Source: Cunninghamia lanceolata
Taxonomy: Eukaryota; Streptophyta; Pinopsida; Cupressales; Cupressaceae
Direction of reading: 5' to 3'
NCBI GenBank assembly: GCA_027924645.1
Contig: BSBN01000860.1
Location: 9,486,001-9,550,000 of the forward strand
DNA: 64,000 bases
Shown here: piece after piece, positions 11,621-24,349 of the stretch
Position numbering within the stretch: the first letter of the stretch is position 1
How the letters are laid out: each line of letters opens with the position of its first letter
Program-made: the position numbers and the translations under genes
The notes under the pieces: model-generated
What the model was told of the DNA's origin: nothing
Databases searched by the model: none
What the model saw: only the letters and a program-made list of their open reading frames with translations

Positions 11621-12692
11621 TTAGAAGTCTTGGTCATTAACATTATTGTCTGCTACAATGTCATCTAGTGTATCATTGTCAATGTTCATATGTTCTTTCA
11701 AGTATTTAATATTATCATCATCCTCATCTTGACCTGCATCATCTTCATCATCATTGAAATTTGACTGTAGACCATATATATTGTTACCAGATGTATTTGG
11801 ATCATCATTTTCTATACCATCCATATTATTGTCTTCCATGACATCATCTAACTCTGGATTGTTCTCTTCTTGTCCCTGAACATAACCATCTTCAACATCA
11901 TCATGGATGTCAATTTCTTCAATGTTCTCTAATCCCTCTCTCATTTTGTTGGCCATCATTGTTTTGCTCAGTATCCACTAATGCATCGTCAAATACATGC
12001 CTTAATCTTGGATCATAATGTATGATAAATATCCATTTCGGGTCCAAAATTTCTTCATAGAAAAATACCTGCACATGAACGACATACATATATTAGACGT
12101 ATGTTATAAATTTTTTATTGATTAATAAACACATGCATATATTCGCAATAAACTATGAATTAATAGATTAATGATCACTACCACTTCTTGTTTGAGTTAA
12201 AGAAATACCTGCTCACAATGAATTGGTAGAACATAAGGCTCCTTATCCTCTGGTAGGAACCATGAGGAATCTATAGAAAAAAATCCACTATGGGTATCAT
12301 GTCTTCATTTCCTCTCAAATGCTTCATACCATCTACACTTAAAAATACAACATTTAAAAGAACGGTAATCCAACTCAATAATTTCTTGTATTTTCCCAAC
12401 ATATTGTAGATTCCCTTCATTTATATTCTTATCTTTTGAGCTTGATCGACTGGATTGCTTGAAGCCAACCATGATGCCACAATCAAAGGACTGTCCCTTT
12501 ACATCTACACTTTCTACATGATAATGTCGACCATATGCCCACATTGTTGGATATTTCCTCACCTGTGAAAGACCATTTATTTTAGTGAAAACAATTATAA
12601 TGAGAAATATTAAAATAGTTAATAGTGTCAAAACTGTAAGGAAACAACATTTTGTAAAATTCCAACCGTACCTTTCTTTTACATCCTCTAGA
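11621..12692 (-). pseudogene. 3' part of CACTA TNP2 transposase gene (DUF4216 and acidic tail)
   Basis: Read on the minus strand this continues the gene broken at 18727. A short exon next to the gypsy insertion (SRGCKRK) ends at a GTACGG donor; the next exon (from about 12561) has the DUF4216 pattern: YPTMWAYGRHYHV, then NLQYVGKIQEIIELDY and FKCRWYE, with a stop at 12305-12307. Farther on come EPYVLPIHCEQVF and DPKWIFIIHYDPR, both usual near the end of this domain, then a strongly Asp/Glu/Asn-rich tail ending at 11621. Several introns are implied. The stop and the split make it inactive. Confidence 0.75.
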
Positions 12693-12697
12693 CATGT

Positions 12698-13237
12698 TGA
12701 TGCAGGGACTTCCGGAGGTCATAACTTTTGACTCGGATGTGGGTTTTCTACGAGATTTTATAGGTGGATGCATTATGAGGTGGCAAGTGGTTTCCCAACC
12801 TATCCTAGTGGGTTAGACCCCATCTTGACACTTTTTTGGGGCTTGAAACTTTCATTTTGGCCCTCAAAATGGCAATTTGGTGTTTTTTTCTAGATTTTTA
12901 AAAAGTTGCTTTTGTAATAACTCGAAACTCATGTTTCAAATTTAGAATATTAGTTGGCCTTTTGTACTACCTTAGTTTTAGGAAGCTTTTGGGAAAAAAC
13001 TAGATTCTCAAGATATGATTGTAAAATTACCTAAAATAACAAAATCTGACAATTGTCGAAATATGCCAAAAAGGTAATTTTTTGATTTTTTTGTTTTCTT
13101 GGATATAAGAGAGTTTTCTCTCATTGTAGCAGCGGAGTTGATGAATAGAAGTTTTTTTTATGTTCTAGCTTTCAAATCTTTGGCTCTCACATGATTAATG
13201 GCACAATTCTATTGAGTGCATGTTGTTGGCTACATCA
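12698..13237 (+). repeat. 5' LTR of the gypsy element
   Basis: 540 bp, TG to CA ended. It has a 9-bp segment near 12798-12806 that the 3' LTR lacks. The sequence after it, AGTATCAGAG at 13241-13250, resembles an initiator Met-tRNA primer site offset by a few bases. Confidence 0.94.
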
Positions 13238-13257
13238 TCTAGTATCAGAGTAGGAAG

Positions 13258-14280
13258 ATGGCTGAGAGAGGAAGAGGAAGAGGCGGTCTTGCCCAGATGT
13301 ATAGAGAAATGCAAAATCTGCAAAGGCAAGTAGCAGAACTTACAACATAGATGGAAAACTGAAGACTGGGTAGAGAAGGAGATGAATCTGATGAAGAGAT
13401 AGGTCGAGGAGGTGCAGATCAAGATATAGAACATGAAGAAGAAGAATTAGAAGGCATGAGTTTTGAAGAGAGGATGCTCAGGGCCTTAGAAGGGAAAAAT
13501 GAAGTGGTCAAGGTAGATGTTTTAGATTATGTAGGTAGTCTTAAACCAGAGGAGTTGATAGACTGGTTGAATGATATGAGAAATTTTTTTGAATGGAAAT
13601 CCATGATAGAGGAAAAGAAGGTGAAATTCACATGCACCAAATTAAAGGGTCATGCAATGATTTGGTGGGATCATCTTCAAAAGGAACAAACAAGGAAAGG
13701 CAAGGATAAGATCAAGACATGGAATAAAATGGAGAAGAAGTTGAGAGAAAAATTTTTACCCATAGATTATGCGCAAACCCTTTTTCGTAGGTTTCAAAAT
13801 TTAAAGTAGAACCTCTCTTTTGTGCAAGATTATACAAATGAATTTTATACACTGTCTATACGTATATAGAATCAAGAAACTGATGAATAGATGGCTGCTA
13901 GATATGTGAATGGCCTGAAATTCTCTATTCAAGATTAATTGAGCATGCATTGACTCAACAGTATGGAAGAAGCTTACCAATTGGCTCTAAAGGCTGAAGA
14001 AAAACAAAATAGACAATACCATCAAAGGAATAGAGGGGGAAGAAGGGGTACATCAACCCCATTTCGAGGAGGTTCAAATTATGGCAAGGGAGAGTCATCC
14101 CATGGATTGGAAAAACAAGTAGATACTGGACAAGATCCTCTGAATCAAGAACGAGGAAGGGGATTTCAAAGAGGTAGAGGTTATGGTAGCGGTAGAGGAT
14201 GGGAAAATTAGAGAAGGCCTCTCACTTGTTTCAGATGTGGAGAAGAAGGTCATAGGGCATTTGAATGCTCAAATTATAAC
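13258..14280 (+). pseudogene. Gypsy gag: capsid-like domain and zinc knuckle
   Basis: The ATG at 13258 opens a frame that is kept, apart from several stops, through 15153. The first stop is a TAG near 13348. A retrotransposon gag domain lies at about 13520-13806 (LKPEELIDWLNDM, KFTCTKLKGHAMIWWDHL, WNKMEKKLREKFLP). An Arg/Gly-rich stretch (14020-14205) precedes a zinc knuckle of the form CX2CX4HX4C at 14227-14269. Gag would form the virus-like particle and bind the genomic RNA. At least five in-frame stops make it non-functional. Confidence 0.85.
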
Positions 14281-16012
14281 ATGCAAGAAAGAAATCAAGG
14301 AGGACAACCTAGGGTGAACCTGATTCAAACGCAACATGAAGTGGAAGGGACAGAACTAGAGGTTCCACCAGATGTGGGAGAAAGTCTCATGATCAGAAGA
14401 GCAATGGTGATTCTAGAGAAGGAGAAAACACAAGTCAAAAGCTTTGATGGTTCATGGCTTCGAACCAATATCTTCAGAACCAGATGCACTTTGGGTGGCA
14501 AGGTATGTCAAGTTATTGTTGATGGAGGTAGTTGTAAAAATATGGTTTCTAAAGAAATGGTAGAAAAATTAAATTTACATTGTGAAAAACATCCTCATCC
14601 GTACTGCATTGCATGGTTTAAAAAGGGAAATGAAGTCACTGTTGATAAAAGATGCCTAATTAAGTTTAGCATAGGGAAGATCTATCAGGATGAGATATGG
14701 TGTGATGTTGTCCCAATGGACACCTGTCATGTGTTATTGGGAAGGCCATGGCAGTATGATAGAAGAGTCATACATGATGGAGAGAAAAACACATACACCT
14801 TTTGGAAAGATGGCTCTAAGGTGATTTTGTTGCCTCTCAAGGATGAAGGAAAAGGTGAGACCATGTTGTCTGAAAGAGATCTTGTTAAAGAAATGAAGGT
14901 GACAGGGTGTTGTTATGCATTTGTAGTGAAAAAAGGTGAAGAGGAAGACATTTCAGTTCCCCCAGAAGTAGCAGAGCTATTGAAAGAATTTGTTGATGTT
15001 GTGCCTGATGAATTACCTGATGGTCTACCGCCAAAGAGAGATATTCAACATCATATTGATTTGATTCCAAGAGCAACTCTACCCAACCAAGTAGCTTATA
15101 GGATGAATCCAACACAACATGCAGAGTTCAATAAGCAAGTAACAAACTCATAAGTAAAGGTGTGGTGAGAGAGAGCATGAGCCCATGTGCTGTACCAGCA
15201 TTGTTGACCCCCAAAAAAGATGGAACATGGAGGATGTGCATTGATAGTAGAGCAATTAATAAGATTACCATCAAGTATCAGTTTCCTATACCTCGTATGG
15301 AGGACATGATGGATGTCCTTGTAGGGGCCAAATATTTCAGCAAGATCGACCTACGAAGTGGCTACCACCAAATCCGGATCCGAGAAGGGGATGAGTGGAA
15401 GACAACCTTTAAGATTGGAGACGGATTATATGAGTGGATGGTTATGCCATTCAGGTTATCAAATGCACCTAGCACATTTATGAGATTGATGAACACTATA
15501 CTACGACCTTACATTGGTAAGTTTGTGGTAGTTTATTTTGATGATATTTTGGTATTTAGTAATAGCAAAGAGGAGCACTTACAACACTTGAGGATCATCT
15601 TGGTGTGTTAAGAAAGGAGAAGCTCTATGCCAATTTGAAGAAGTGTAGGTTCATGTAGGACGGTTTGGTTATTTTAGGCTTTGTCATTTCTAAAGATGGT
15701 GTCAGAATGGATCCAGAGAAGGTTAGGGCAATTCTAGAATGGCCTAGTCCAAGCAGCATCACAGAGGTAAAATTTTTTCATGGCTTGGCCACTTTCTATC
15801 GAAAGTTCATTCAAAATTTTAGTAGTATTGTAGCCCCTATAACAGATTGCACCAAAGGAAGGGAGTTTGTATGGACCACGGGTGCTGAGGAGAACTTTAA
15901 GTACTTGAAGCAAAAGGTAACAAAAGCACCTATACTTGCATTTCCAAATTTTGATAAGGTATTTGAAGTAGAATGTGATGCCTCCCATGTGGGAATAGGT
16001 GCTGTGCTTAGC
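14281..16012 (+). pseudogene. Gypsy protease and reverse transcriptase, up to the SINE-like insertion
   Basis: The protease active-site block VIVDGGSCKNMVSKE is at about 14512-14560, followed by the LLGRPWQYDR flap-side block. Reverse transcriptase follows from about 15170: [31 protein letters not shown], and the catalytic YFDDILVF block near 15534-15560. After a frame break at 15611 comes the RNase H start with [18 protein letters not shown], ending at 16012 where the insertion begins. A TAA at 15151-15153 and at least two frameshifts break the polyprotein. Copying RNA into DNA in the particle would be its job. Confidence 0.88.
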
Positions 16013-16361
16013 CTGTTAGTTGCCGTTGCACCAAAAGATCGACCTGTTAATGCTCGATACAAACACTTGACTTAACAAGCATGGGAGGCGGTTAAGCCCT
16101 TGTCACAAACCACCGCAGTGCAGTGCTGAACAAGAAGACCAAGGGTCACACCTTGCAACAACCCCCCCAGCGCAAGCGCGGGGTTTGAACCCATGACCTC
16201 AGCTTTGATACCAACTGTTAGTTGCCGTTGCACCAAAAGATCAACCTGTTAATGCCCGATAGAACCACTTGACTTAACAAGCACGGGAGGCGGTTAAGCC
16301 CTTGTCACAAACCATCGCAGCGCAGCGCTGAACAAGAAGACCAAGGGTCACACCTTGCAAC
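16013..16361 (-). mobile_element. tRNA-related SINE-like insertion, internally duplicated (202-bp unit)
   Basis: This segment separates the two halves of a conserved RNase H block; the protein frame is interrupted after GAVLS at 16012 and picks up at 16362 with TAGCCAAGC, flanked by TTAGC on the left and TAGCC on the right (shared TAGC). The unit CTGTTAGTTGCCGTTGCACC starts at 16013 and again at 16215. On the minus strand it holds GGTTCAAACCC (16182-16192), a good pol III B box, and TGGTGCAACGGC (16222-16233) as a possible A box about 40 bases upstream. The outer copy is partial. The orientation and SINE identity are inferences; no A-rich tail is evident. Confidence 0.6.
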
Positions 16362-18170
16362 ATAGCCAAGCTGGAAAACCTGTAGCTTTCTTTAGTGAAA
16401 AATTGAATGAAGTGAGAAAGAATTATTCTACTTATGATTTGGAATTTTATGCAATTATTCAAGGATTGAGGCATTGGAGAGATTATCTAGTTCCCCAGGA
16501 GTTTGTATTGTTTATAGATCACATTACATTAAGATACTTGAAAACACAAAAAAAGTTGAATAATAGGCATGCCAAGTGGGTCTCTTTCTTGCAGGGTTAC
16601 AATTTTGTGTTGAAGCATAAGTCTGGAAAACAAAACTAGGTTGCAGATGCGTTAAGTAGGCGTGTTGCACTTTTGACCACAATGGAAACTGAGGTGATTG
16701 GTTTTGATGCCATCAAAAATTTGTATGAGTCTGATGATGATTTTTGGGAGATTGTGGAACAATTGAGGGCACCAGTGTCTGGTAACTTGGATCACTTTAG
16801 GGGTGAATATTTTATGCAAGATGGGTATCTATTTAAAGGAAAACAACTATGCATACCAGCTGGCTCTATGAGGGAAAACATTCTCAGAGAATTTCATAAT
16901 AGTGGGTTGGCTGGACATTTTGGCAAGGACAAGACAATAGCATTGATAGAAGATAAATATTACTAGCCAAAGATGAAAAGGGATATAACTAGGTATGTAA
17001 CAAGGTGTAGGATCTACCAAGTGGCTAAGGGACATTCATAAAATACAGGGTTGTATATGCCATTACCAATACCAACTGCACCATGGACATATTTGAGCAT
17101 GGAATTTTTGTTGGGACTTCCACATACTCAATGAGGTAATGACTCTATTTTTGTAGTTGTTGATAGGTTCTCCAAGATGGTTCATTTTATTTCCTATAAG
17201 AAAACTAATGATGCCACGAGGGTAGCAGAGTTATTTTTTTTAGAAGTTGTTCGACTACCTGGTGTTCCAAAGACTATTACCTCTGATAGGGATACCAAAT
17301 TCCTCAGTCATTTCTGGAGGAATTTATGGAAGAATATGGGGACCAAGTTACAGTTTAGTAGTGCCTATCATCCTCAAATGGATGGGCAAACAAAGGTAGT
17401 CAATCAGAGTCTGGGAAATTTGTTGAGGTGTATTGTTGGAGAAAAGCCAAAACAATGGGACATGGCATTACTCCAGGCCAAATTTGCCTATAATAGTTCT
17501 GTTAATAGATCAACAAGAAAGTCCCCTTTCCAGATTGTGTATGGCAGGAATCCTAAGGGTGTTCTAGATTTGGTACAGCTACCAATGAAAGATAGGGTTA
17601 GTGATGATGGGGAAGCATTTGTAGAACACCTTCAACAGTTGCAGAAAGAAGTGAGACATAAGTTGTAGGATAGTAATGAGAGGTACAAGAATACAGTGGA
17701 TGCTAGTAGGTGACATCAGACATTCAATGAAGGTGACTTAGTGATGGTATATTTGAGAAAAGAGTGGTTTTCTACTGGAACATACCACAAGTTGAAGTAC
17801 AGAAAAATTGGTCCTTGCAAAATTACAAAGAAGATCAATGATAATGCATATGAGGTCAGTTTACCAGATGATCTCGATATTTCTCCTGTGTTTAATGTTT
17901 CTAATTTATATGCATTCCATGGTGAGGATGATGCTGAAGATAGTCAACCAGAAGTGGCATGGCACCACCACATTCCCCATAAGAAGAAGGAAAAGATTAC
18001 ACAGGTTCTTGATAAGAACACTATCTACACTCGGCAAGGGTGGTACAACAAGTATTTAGTACAGTGGGAAGGATTGTCACCAACAGATAGCATGTGGATT
18101 ATAGAGTGGGAAGTGCAGAGGTTGGATCCAGTTAAGTGGCAGTAGTTCGAAGACACTCACTTGCAGGAGC
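16362..18170 (+). pseudogene. Gypsy RNase H (rest), integrase and chromodomain-like C-terminus
   Basis: RNase H resumes with GKPVAFFSEKLNEV and KNYSTYDLEFYAI. The integrase zinc-binding start is near 16885-17040 (FHNSGLAGHFGKDKT; RCRICQVAK). The catalytic core follows with [32 protein letters not shown] and FSSAYHPQMDGQT, so all three acidic positions can be placed. The C-terminal part has NAYEVSLPDDLDISPVFNVS and a chromodomain-like block KYLVQWEGLSPTDSMW near 18050-18100, which suggests a chromovirus. Stops at 16637, 16966, 17041, 17668 and 17713 break the frame. Confidence 0.88.
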
Positions 18171-18183
18171 TGCGTTCTTTTCA

Positions 18184-18195
18184 ACCAGAGGAGAA
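18184..18195 (+). promoter_or_regulatory. Polypurine tract of the gypsy element
   Basis: CCAGAGGAGAA directly before the 3' LTR, the expected primer for plus-strand DNA synthesis. Confidence 0.7.
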
Positions 18196-18726
18196 TGATG
18201 CAGGGACTTCCGGAGGTCATAACTTTTGACTTGGATGTGGGTTTTTTACGAGATTTTATAGGTGGATGCGTTATGAGGTGGCAAGTGGTTTCCCAAGTGG
18301 GTTGGACCCCATCTTGGCACTTTTTTGGGGCTTGAAACTTTCATCTTGGCCCTCAAAATGATAATTTAGTGTTTTTTTCTAGATTTTTAAAAAGTTGCTT
18401 TTGTAATAACTCGAAACTCATGTTTCGAATTTAGAATATTAATTGGCCTTTTGTCCTACCTTAGTTTTAGGAAGATTTTGGGAAAAAACTGGATTCTCAA
18501 GATATGATTATAAAATTACCTAAAATGGCAAAATTTGATAATTGTCAAAATCTGCCAAAAAGGTAATTTTTTGATTTTTTTGTTTTCTTGGATATAAGAG
18601 AGTTTTCTCTCATTGTAGCATTGGAGTTGATGAATAGAAGTTTTTTTTATGTTCCAACTTTCAAATCTTTGGCTCTCACATGATTAATGACACAATTCTA
18701 TTGAGTGTATGTTGTTGGCTACATCA
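18196..18726 (+). repeat. 3' LTR of the gypsy element
   Basis: 531 bp, aligned with 12698-13237 over its full length; followed directly by the CATGT target duplication. Confidence 0.94.
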
Positions 18727-21700
18727 CATGTTGATTTCATCTTCTGTTATGTTTGAATCTATACCTGCATCTTCTATTTGATTTTGAATTTGTTCAGTAA
18801 CCCATTCTAGTGTGCAATATTTGCCCCATTCCCCAAGCATATTAGTGGGAAGTGGAGTATTCCTTAGGTTCGATCTCTTAAACTGTCTCCTTGCTTCTAA
18901 CACTTCTTCTCTCTTTTTATCATACAGGTCAATCCATTTGTTCATAAAGTCCATGTGGTATAGAATGAACTTGTCGAGTATAACACTTTAGTCTACACCT
19001 ATTACATGTCAACATGTTTATTTCAAACTCCAAATGTCATACTATTAATTTGACAAATAAATTATAGAGTAAATTAATGATTGCAAGAAAAACAACCACA
19101 CTGATCATAAATTTACTTACTAATTTCTACTTGAACACCATTAGATTGTGGTTTTTCTCCATCAATAATATATGATGCTCATTCTTCATCCTAGAAGTGT
19201 GGCCCATATTCAAAATTGTTACCAAGGAATTCACACATGAAGAAAAATGCTTCATTCAATACATACTCTTCAGCCATGTAACCCTCTGGATGCGCCTTTT
19301 GTCGAACATATATTTTTAAAGTTTTCATATACCTCTCAAAGAAAAACATCCACCTTGTTGATATGACACTCGCCAATTCAATGTCACCAACTAGGTGTAT
19401 AAGTAAATGGACTTGTAGGTCCATGAAACTTGTAGGGAGCTCCTTCACAAATACACATACAATTTTTGCAATTTCCTTCTTCCATTTTGGCACGTCACAT
19501 TCATGGATCTCCTTAGAGCTCACCTACCTAATATAAGAATAGTAAATTAGTATGAACTTTTAGTCAAAAATTAAAATGCAATATAATATCTCTATAACCA
19601 CATGAACATTTCATATAACCACATACCTTGTAAATGCTGACAATCGACTTATGGCATTCCTTAAGTCAACTGTAAGACAAGAATCCCCCCTAATTGCCAA
19701 TGGCATGATATGCTATCAAACACATTTATGAAAAGGTCATTAGTAATTTTTTTCATACAACAAAATATCAAAATATATTTAGTACTTAATCAATGTTATC
19801 AGTAAATGTTAAATGATGATATATAATACCTTCATAAAATTATGAAAATCATGTGTTTTAAATCCTGTGATATGTCCATCAACTATAAAAGCTTCAACCA
19901 ATGATGACCCATAGCCAGTAGGTGTCCTTATTGAATGGATGACATTTTTTAGTTGGTCTAGCTCTTTTTTTTTCAAAATCCATGGAGCTTCTGCATATGT
20001 TTCATTTTCCCTGTTTGGCCACAAATGTTTTCTATCAATTTTGGTACGCGAAAGGGCAATATCTCTTCTCGAAGACAAGGTGTCCTTGTCTTTGCTTGAT
20101 GTATGTCGAAATATAGAATCTGGGACATTTTTAAAGATGTGGATAGGATCTAATAGGTGAGATATTAATAGATCCTTCCAATAAGGGAGCTCATAAAATA
20201 TGGATTTCCTTTTCATTCCTTCTGGCATATTAACTACAACTTGTTCTAGTTCTTCAATTGAATCACCTCGATAAAAAAAAATCCTCCCAAGCTTTCAATT
20301 CAGAATCTTCATACTTCTTAAGCCAATCACCTGGATCCATAATCATGGGAGGGCCTCTATTTTCAACTTTTCCATCAAATTGATTGTTCAGGCGATTTCT
20401 AAACTTATGATCTAGTGGTAGAAAAAAACTTGTTGTTTGCGTAAATAAATTTATGTAGATCTTTAGAATACCGCCCTTGAAATTGTTCTGTACATCTTGG
20501 ACATGCAAATATCCCCTTTGTTTGAAGCCCTACAATTCAATAAGTAATGTTAATAACATCAAAAAAATAGTATAAAACTAAGTATGAAAGTTGGGATGAA
20601 AATAAATTATGAGTGTAAATACGTAAATATTTTATCTTACCAGAACAAACACCAAGTCTTGGGAAATCATGAATAGTCCAACATAGCACACCATACAACA
20701 TGAAGGACCTATTTGATGGAGGATGTGATATATGATACATTCATATGCCTTTCCATAGCAGTTGCATCTCATCAATAAAAGGTGCAAGATAAACATCCAT
20801 GTTTTTAACTTGATGTTTTCTTGGAACAATGAGAGTTAGCATAAGGTGCTCCTTTCTAACACTCATCCATGGGGGAATATTGTACACTATCAATCCGACT
20901 AACCAAACACTATAATTTGAGCTTAGGAAAGAGAATGGGCACACTCCATCAATTGCAAGACCAAACCTAATACTACGGGGTTCATCTTTGAATTTTCTTG
21001 GTCATTTTTCCTCTATGTGTTTCATTGCTTTGGATTCGGCTAGAATTCACATGAATCCATCTTTACTCCTATTCTTTACATGCCAGTCCATCAATTGTGC
21101 AAGTGACTTGCAACGAAACATTCGTTGAAGTCTAGGTATAATTGGCATTTGACGTAAAACCTTCTTTGGAATTGTAGGACCTTGTACATCTGTATGATAT
21201 CTCTTCTCTTTGTATATAGGACATTCTACCTTGTTTTGATATTCATCTCTGTATAAAATGCAATCATTTTTACATGAATGAATTTACTTATATTCAATCC
21301 CCAACTCAACCAACAACAGACGTGCCTCTCTGCAAGTTGATGGCACCACATTATCTTCAGGGAATATTTTAGTTTTTAGTGCCCTGTAAGATTGCCAAAG
21401 ATTAAATCAATTGAATGTTTGACTTATGATGAACATGTTTGATATGTTAATCTATACTAGGACTATTTATATACAATATATGGTTTTAAAATCCCCTTAA
21501 ATAAATATAAACAAAGTTGATGAATGTTAATGAATTATGTACACCAATTGACCATGCAAAGTAAGAAATAGATTTCAACTCACTTCAGTAGGGTAGTGAA
21601 TCCTTTGTCTGACCAACCAAATAATGACTTGATTTCTAATAATATTAATGTGCATGCCAGTTTTGAGGTTCTACTTGCACCCAATTTGAACACGGGTGTC

Positions 21701-21936
21701 TTTGCTGCTTGCTTGATGGAGTCTTTCAGGTTGTTATCATCAACATTACATTGGTGGTAATTACCCCTGCTATCATCGTTATTGTCAACTATATGATCAT
21801 TATTGTCATCATTGTTTCCATCCCCAAAGAAACCTGTAAGCATTTCATTCAATCCTTCTTCATGCACTGCATTTTCACTATCATGATCATCATCATTAAG
21901 GCTAGGTGGCATGTCATCAGTGTATGTGGATCTCAT
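18727..21936 (-). pseudogene. 5' and central part of CACTA TNP2 transposase gene
   Basis: Minus-strand exons in order: 21936-21584 (ends in KSLFGWSDKGFTTLL, the usual TNP2 N-terminal block, then GTGAGT donor); from 21383 a long segment with DCILYRDEYQNKVECPIY, RLQRMFRCKSLAQLMDWH, SNYSVWLVGLIVYNIPPWM and MDVYLAPFIDEMQLLW; 20740-20630 with WTIHDFPRLGVCSG; 20508-20263 with CPRC-type zinc block upstream and LNNQFDGKVE; 20228-19809 with KSIFYELPYWKDLLISHLLDP; 19523-19191, a DUF4218 domain (DLQVHLLIHLVGD, RWMFFFERYMKTLK); and 18954-18732, cut by the gypsy insertion. TNP2 is the DDE-type transposase of CACTA elements. Stops (for example at about 21290, 21060 and 21000) show decay. Confidence 0.85.
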
Positions 21937-22321
21937 TAGTTCCTAAAATTTTTCAGCTGGTAGTATTCTCTTCAATGTTACTCTTTTCACCCTAGTATTG
22001 TTTAAAGGATGGTTTGGATCATCCTATCCAAATCTTAATAACACAGTTGAATCTTGGGTATTAGTATGTGTTTCATCAACATCTTCTACCTATCAACAAA
22101 TGTAAGCATTATTTAATGTTTGGCAACAATTGGATAAATCATAAATGTATCAATTTCAAAGAAATATAATCAAATATGGCTTAAAAAATAAAAATATAAA
22201 TTGTATGAACATATATACATCAATTGAATAGTGGAACATTATTTTATAGACTACCTTTTTTATACAATAATTTAAATAAAACACAATTTTGACAACATAG
22301 TTTTTAAAACATCAGTCCACA

Positions 22322-24262
22322 CTTATTTATCATTCTTTGGTTTTCTACCCTTAAGAACATCCTTAGGGAGACCTTGTTCTTCCCTTTTCTTTTGCACATG
22401 AGTGCATTTTAAGAAGGGGTAATCAATCAATGACTCATCCCCAATGGTAAGGTCTATAATAGCCTCAACCATTATCAATCTATCAACCTCTCTTTTCATA
22501 TAGATCCATCTTTATCATTTATAACCTCAACAAATTGACAATTCAGTCTTATAGTAGGGTCCTTTCCCTTACTACTATTTATAAATCCTTCCATATTTTT
22601 GTGTGTGTATGCACGTCCATCTATATACATAGGATGACCTCTATTCATTTCTTTTCCACTTTCCAATTGGAGACAATGTGTATACATATTTGAATTTAGA
22701 CCATATGCTGACATGCTAGGCTTATATTCTGCTAGCCTTCTCCATTCACCACTATAATATGATGGACCATAATATGGCATTAATCTCCTAGTGGGTTGTT
22801 CTAAAATGTTTCTAACATTTAGATCCCACATATACATTTTGGAAACTAAAGAGGCCTAGATTTTCTCCATGAATATTGGAGGGTCATATCATGTAGCTAT
22901 ATCCCCAAAATTGAAACACCTTATACACTCTAGGTAGTTGTTGATCACTAGGCCAAGCACAATATAGTCGATGATCAAATGTCTCTTTGTAAATTGATCT
23001 CAAACTCAGGAGCAAGTCATCATCTCCATGACATTCATTCTCATAGGGTATGTAGTCCACCTTCCCCTTGTCTTTAAGCAAATTATGCATCTTTAAACCG
23101 GTTCTTGTTCTGTTACTTGTTTTCATCAATTCCTCATCTTTCGAGCTGGTATATTGGCACATATTTTTGTTAGATGTATCATCTGATAAATGATCATTAC
23201 CCTCTAGGCTGGAAGTCGGTGATCTAGGAAACTTTAAACCAAGAACTTTATCCTGCAAGTTCCATTAAGAAAAAATTAGTTATTTAAATAATATAAAACA
23301 ATGTTTAAACGAAGTATACATGTTATTTATATCAAATTGGAAAATTCCTTACCACAATTCCTATTGGATTTGAATCAATTATAGGAGGCATACTATCGAC
23401 TGGAAGCTCATCATATATGTAATGTCTTTGTACAATCACTCGTTTGAATTGTTTCTTTCCACGACATACAGAACATCCACAAACAATAATTTTCTCAAAG
23501 TATTCATCCCATGTACTATAGTCCTTACGAACCTCTTGTTTAGTGCAATCATTTGTTGTTTCTGCAAGATCCATTGTCATATCCTCTTCCACCCACTGTC
23601 CTCTATGTGATTTAACAATTTTAGGTCCACGTCCATGTACATATCTTGTTCTTTTGCTAGTTGAATGCTCAGGCTCTACATTTGCTCCAATCTCCATCTA
23701 AAATAATCAACATGCATTAATTTATGTCAAGATTGGATAATACATTATAAATTTCAATAATACTGTGAAAAAAGATGGGCATGTCACAAAATTCCATCAG
23801 ATCATTTTTTCCTAAGTTAAGTCAAAATTTGAGTACCTGATGTTCGGCTTCATCCGTTGTGTCCTCATTTGATATGACATGATCTATTGCCATAGCCTCG
23901 TCTGACCCCTATAATACACAACATAGTAAATAATGTTTAGTACACCAATTATATCCTTTCAACGAATATGCTATCCAACACAAAACCTCAATTTAGTCAT
24001 ATATTTGACATATTGATATCATGTTTTGGCCATCCTAATTTTCAAACTTTTCCCTTGATCATAGAATCACATTTAATCACCATTCCTGTGCATTTTCAAC
24101 CAATAAGTTTGACCTCAGAGGCTTCATGGACAAAAAAATGACTCTATCTCCTCTATGTTGTAGCATTTGTGAATTCATAAACACCTTCCTCCTTTGGTTG
24201 AGGTTGCTTTCTCTTCTTACCTCTATTGTATCTGTAGATTCCGTTGTCATATCTACTTCCAC
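22322..24262 (-). pseudogene. Unassigned minus-strand frames upstream of TNP2
   Basis: Three frames in a row (23697-23332, 23258-22884, 22837-22496) plus a weaker one at 24262-24077 lie on the TNP2 strand, separated by AT-rich intron-like gaps. The 23697-23332 frame has STWDEYFEKIIVCGCSVC, a Cys cluster reminiscent of transposase-associated zinc regions; the others are Lys/Asp/Ser-rich or have no motif I know (GPSYYSGEWRRLAEY in 22837-22496). They could be 5' exons of TNP2 or a separate CACTA gene. I cannot assign a function. Confidence 0.4.
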
Positions 24263-24349
24263 CCACTTTCCTCTCTGCGATTTAGTAGTTCTACGTCATC
24301 CATGTCCTCTCTCAATGGCCTCCTCTAGATCCTGTAATACACAACAATG

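Larger units (their letters stand above)
12698..18726 (+). mobile_element. Complete Ty3/gypsy (chromovirus-like) LTR retrotransposon inserted in TNP2
   Basis: LTRs of 540 bp (12698-13237) and 531 bp (18196-18726) both start TGATGCAGGGAC and end GGCTACATCA. The target CATGT is duplicated at 12693-12697 and 18727-18731. The internal order is gag, protease, reverse transcriptase, RNase H, integrase, then a chromodomain-like C-terminus. The element is in the opposite orientation to the TNP2 gene that it splits. By eye the LTRs differ at about 27 of 531 sites (about 5 percent) plus a 9-bp indel. Internal stops and a SINE-like insertion show that it is inactive. Confidence 0.95.
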
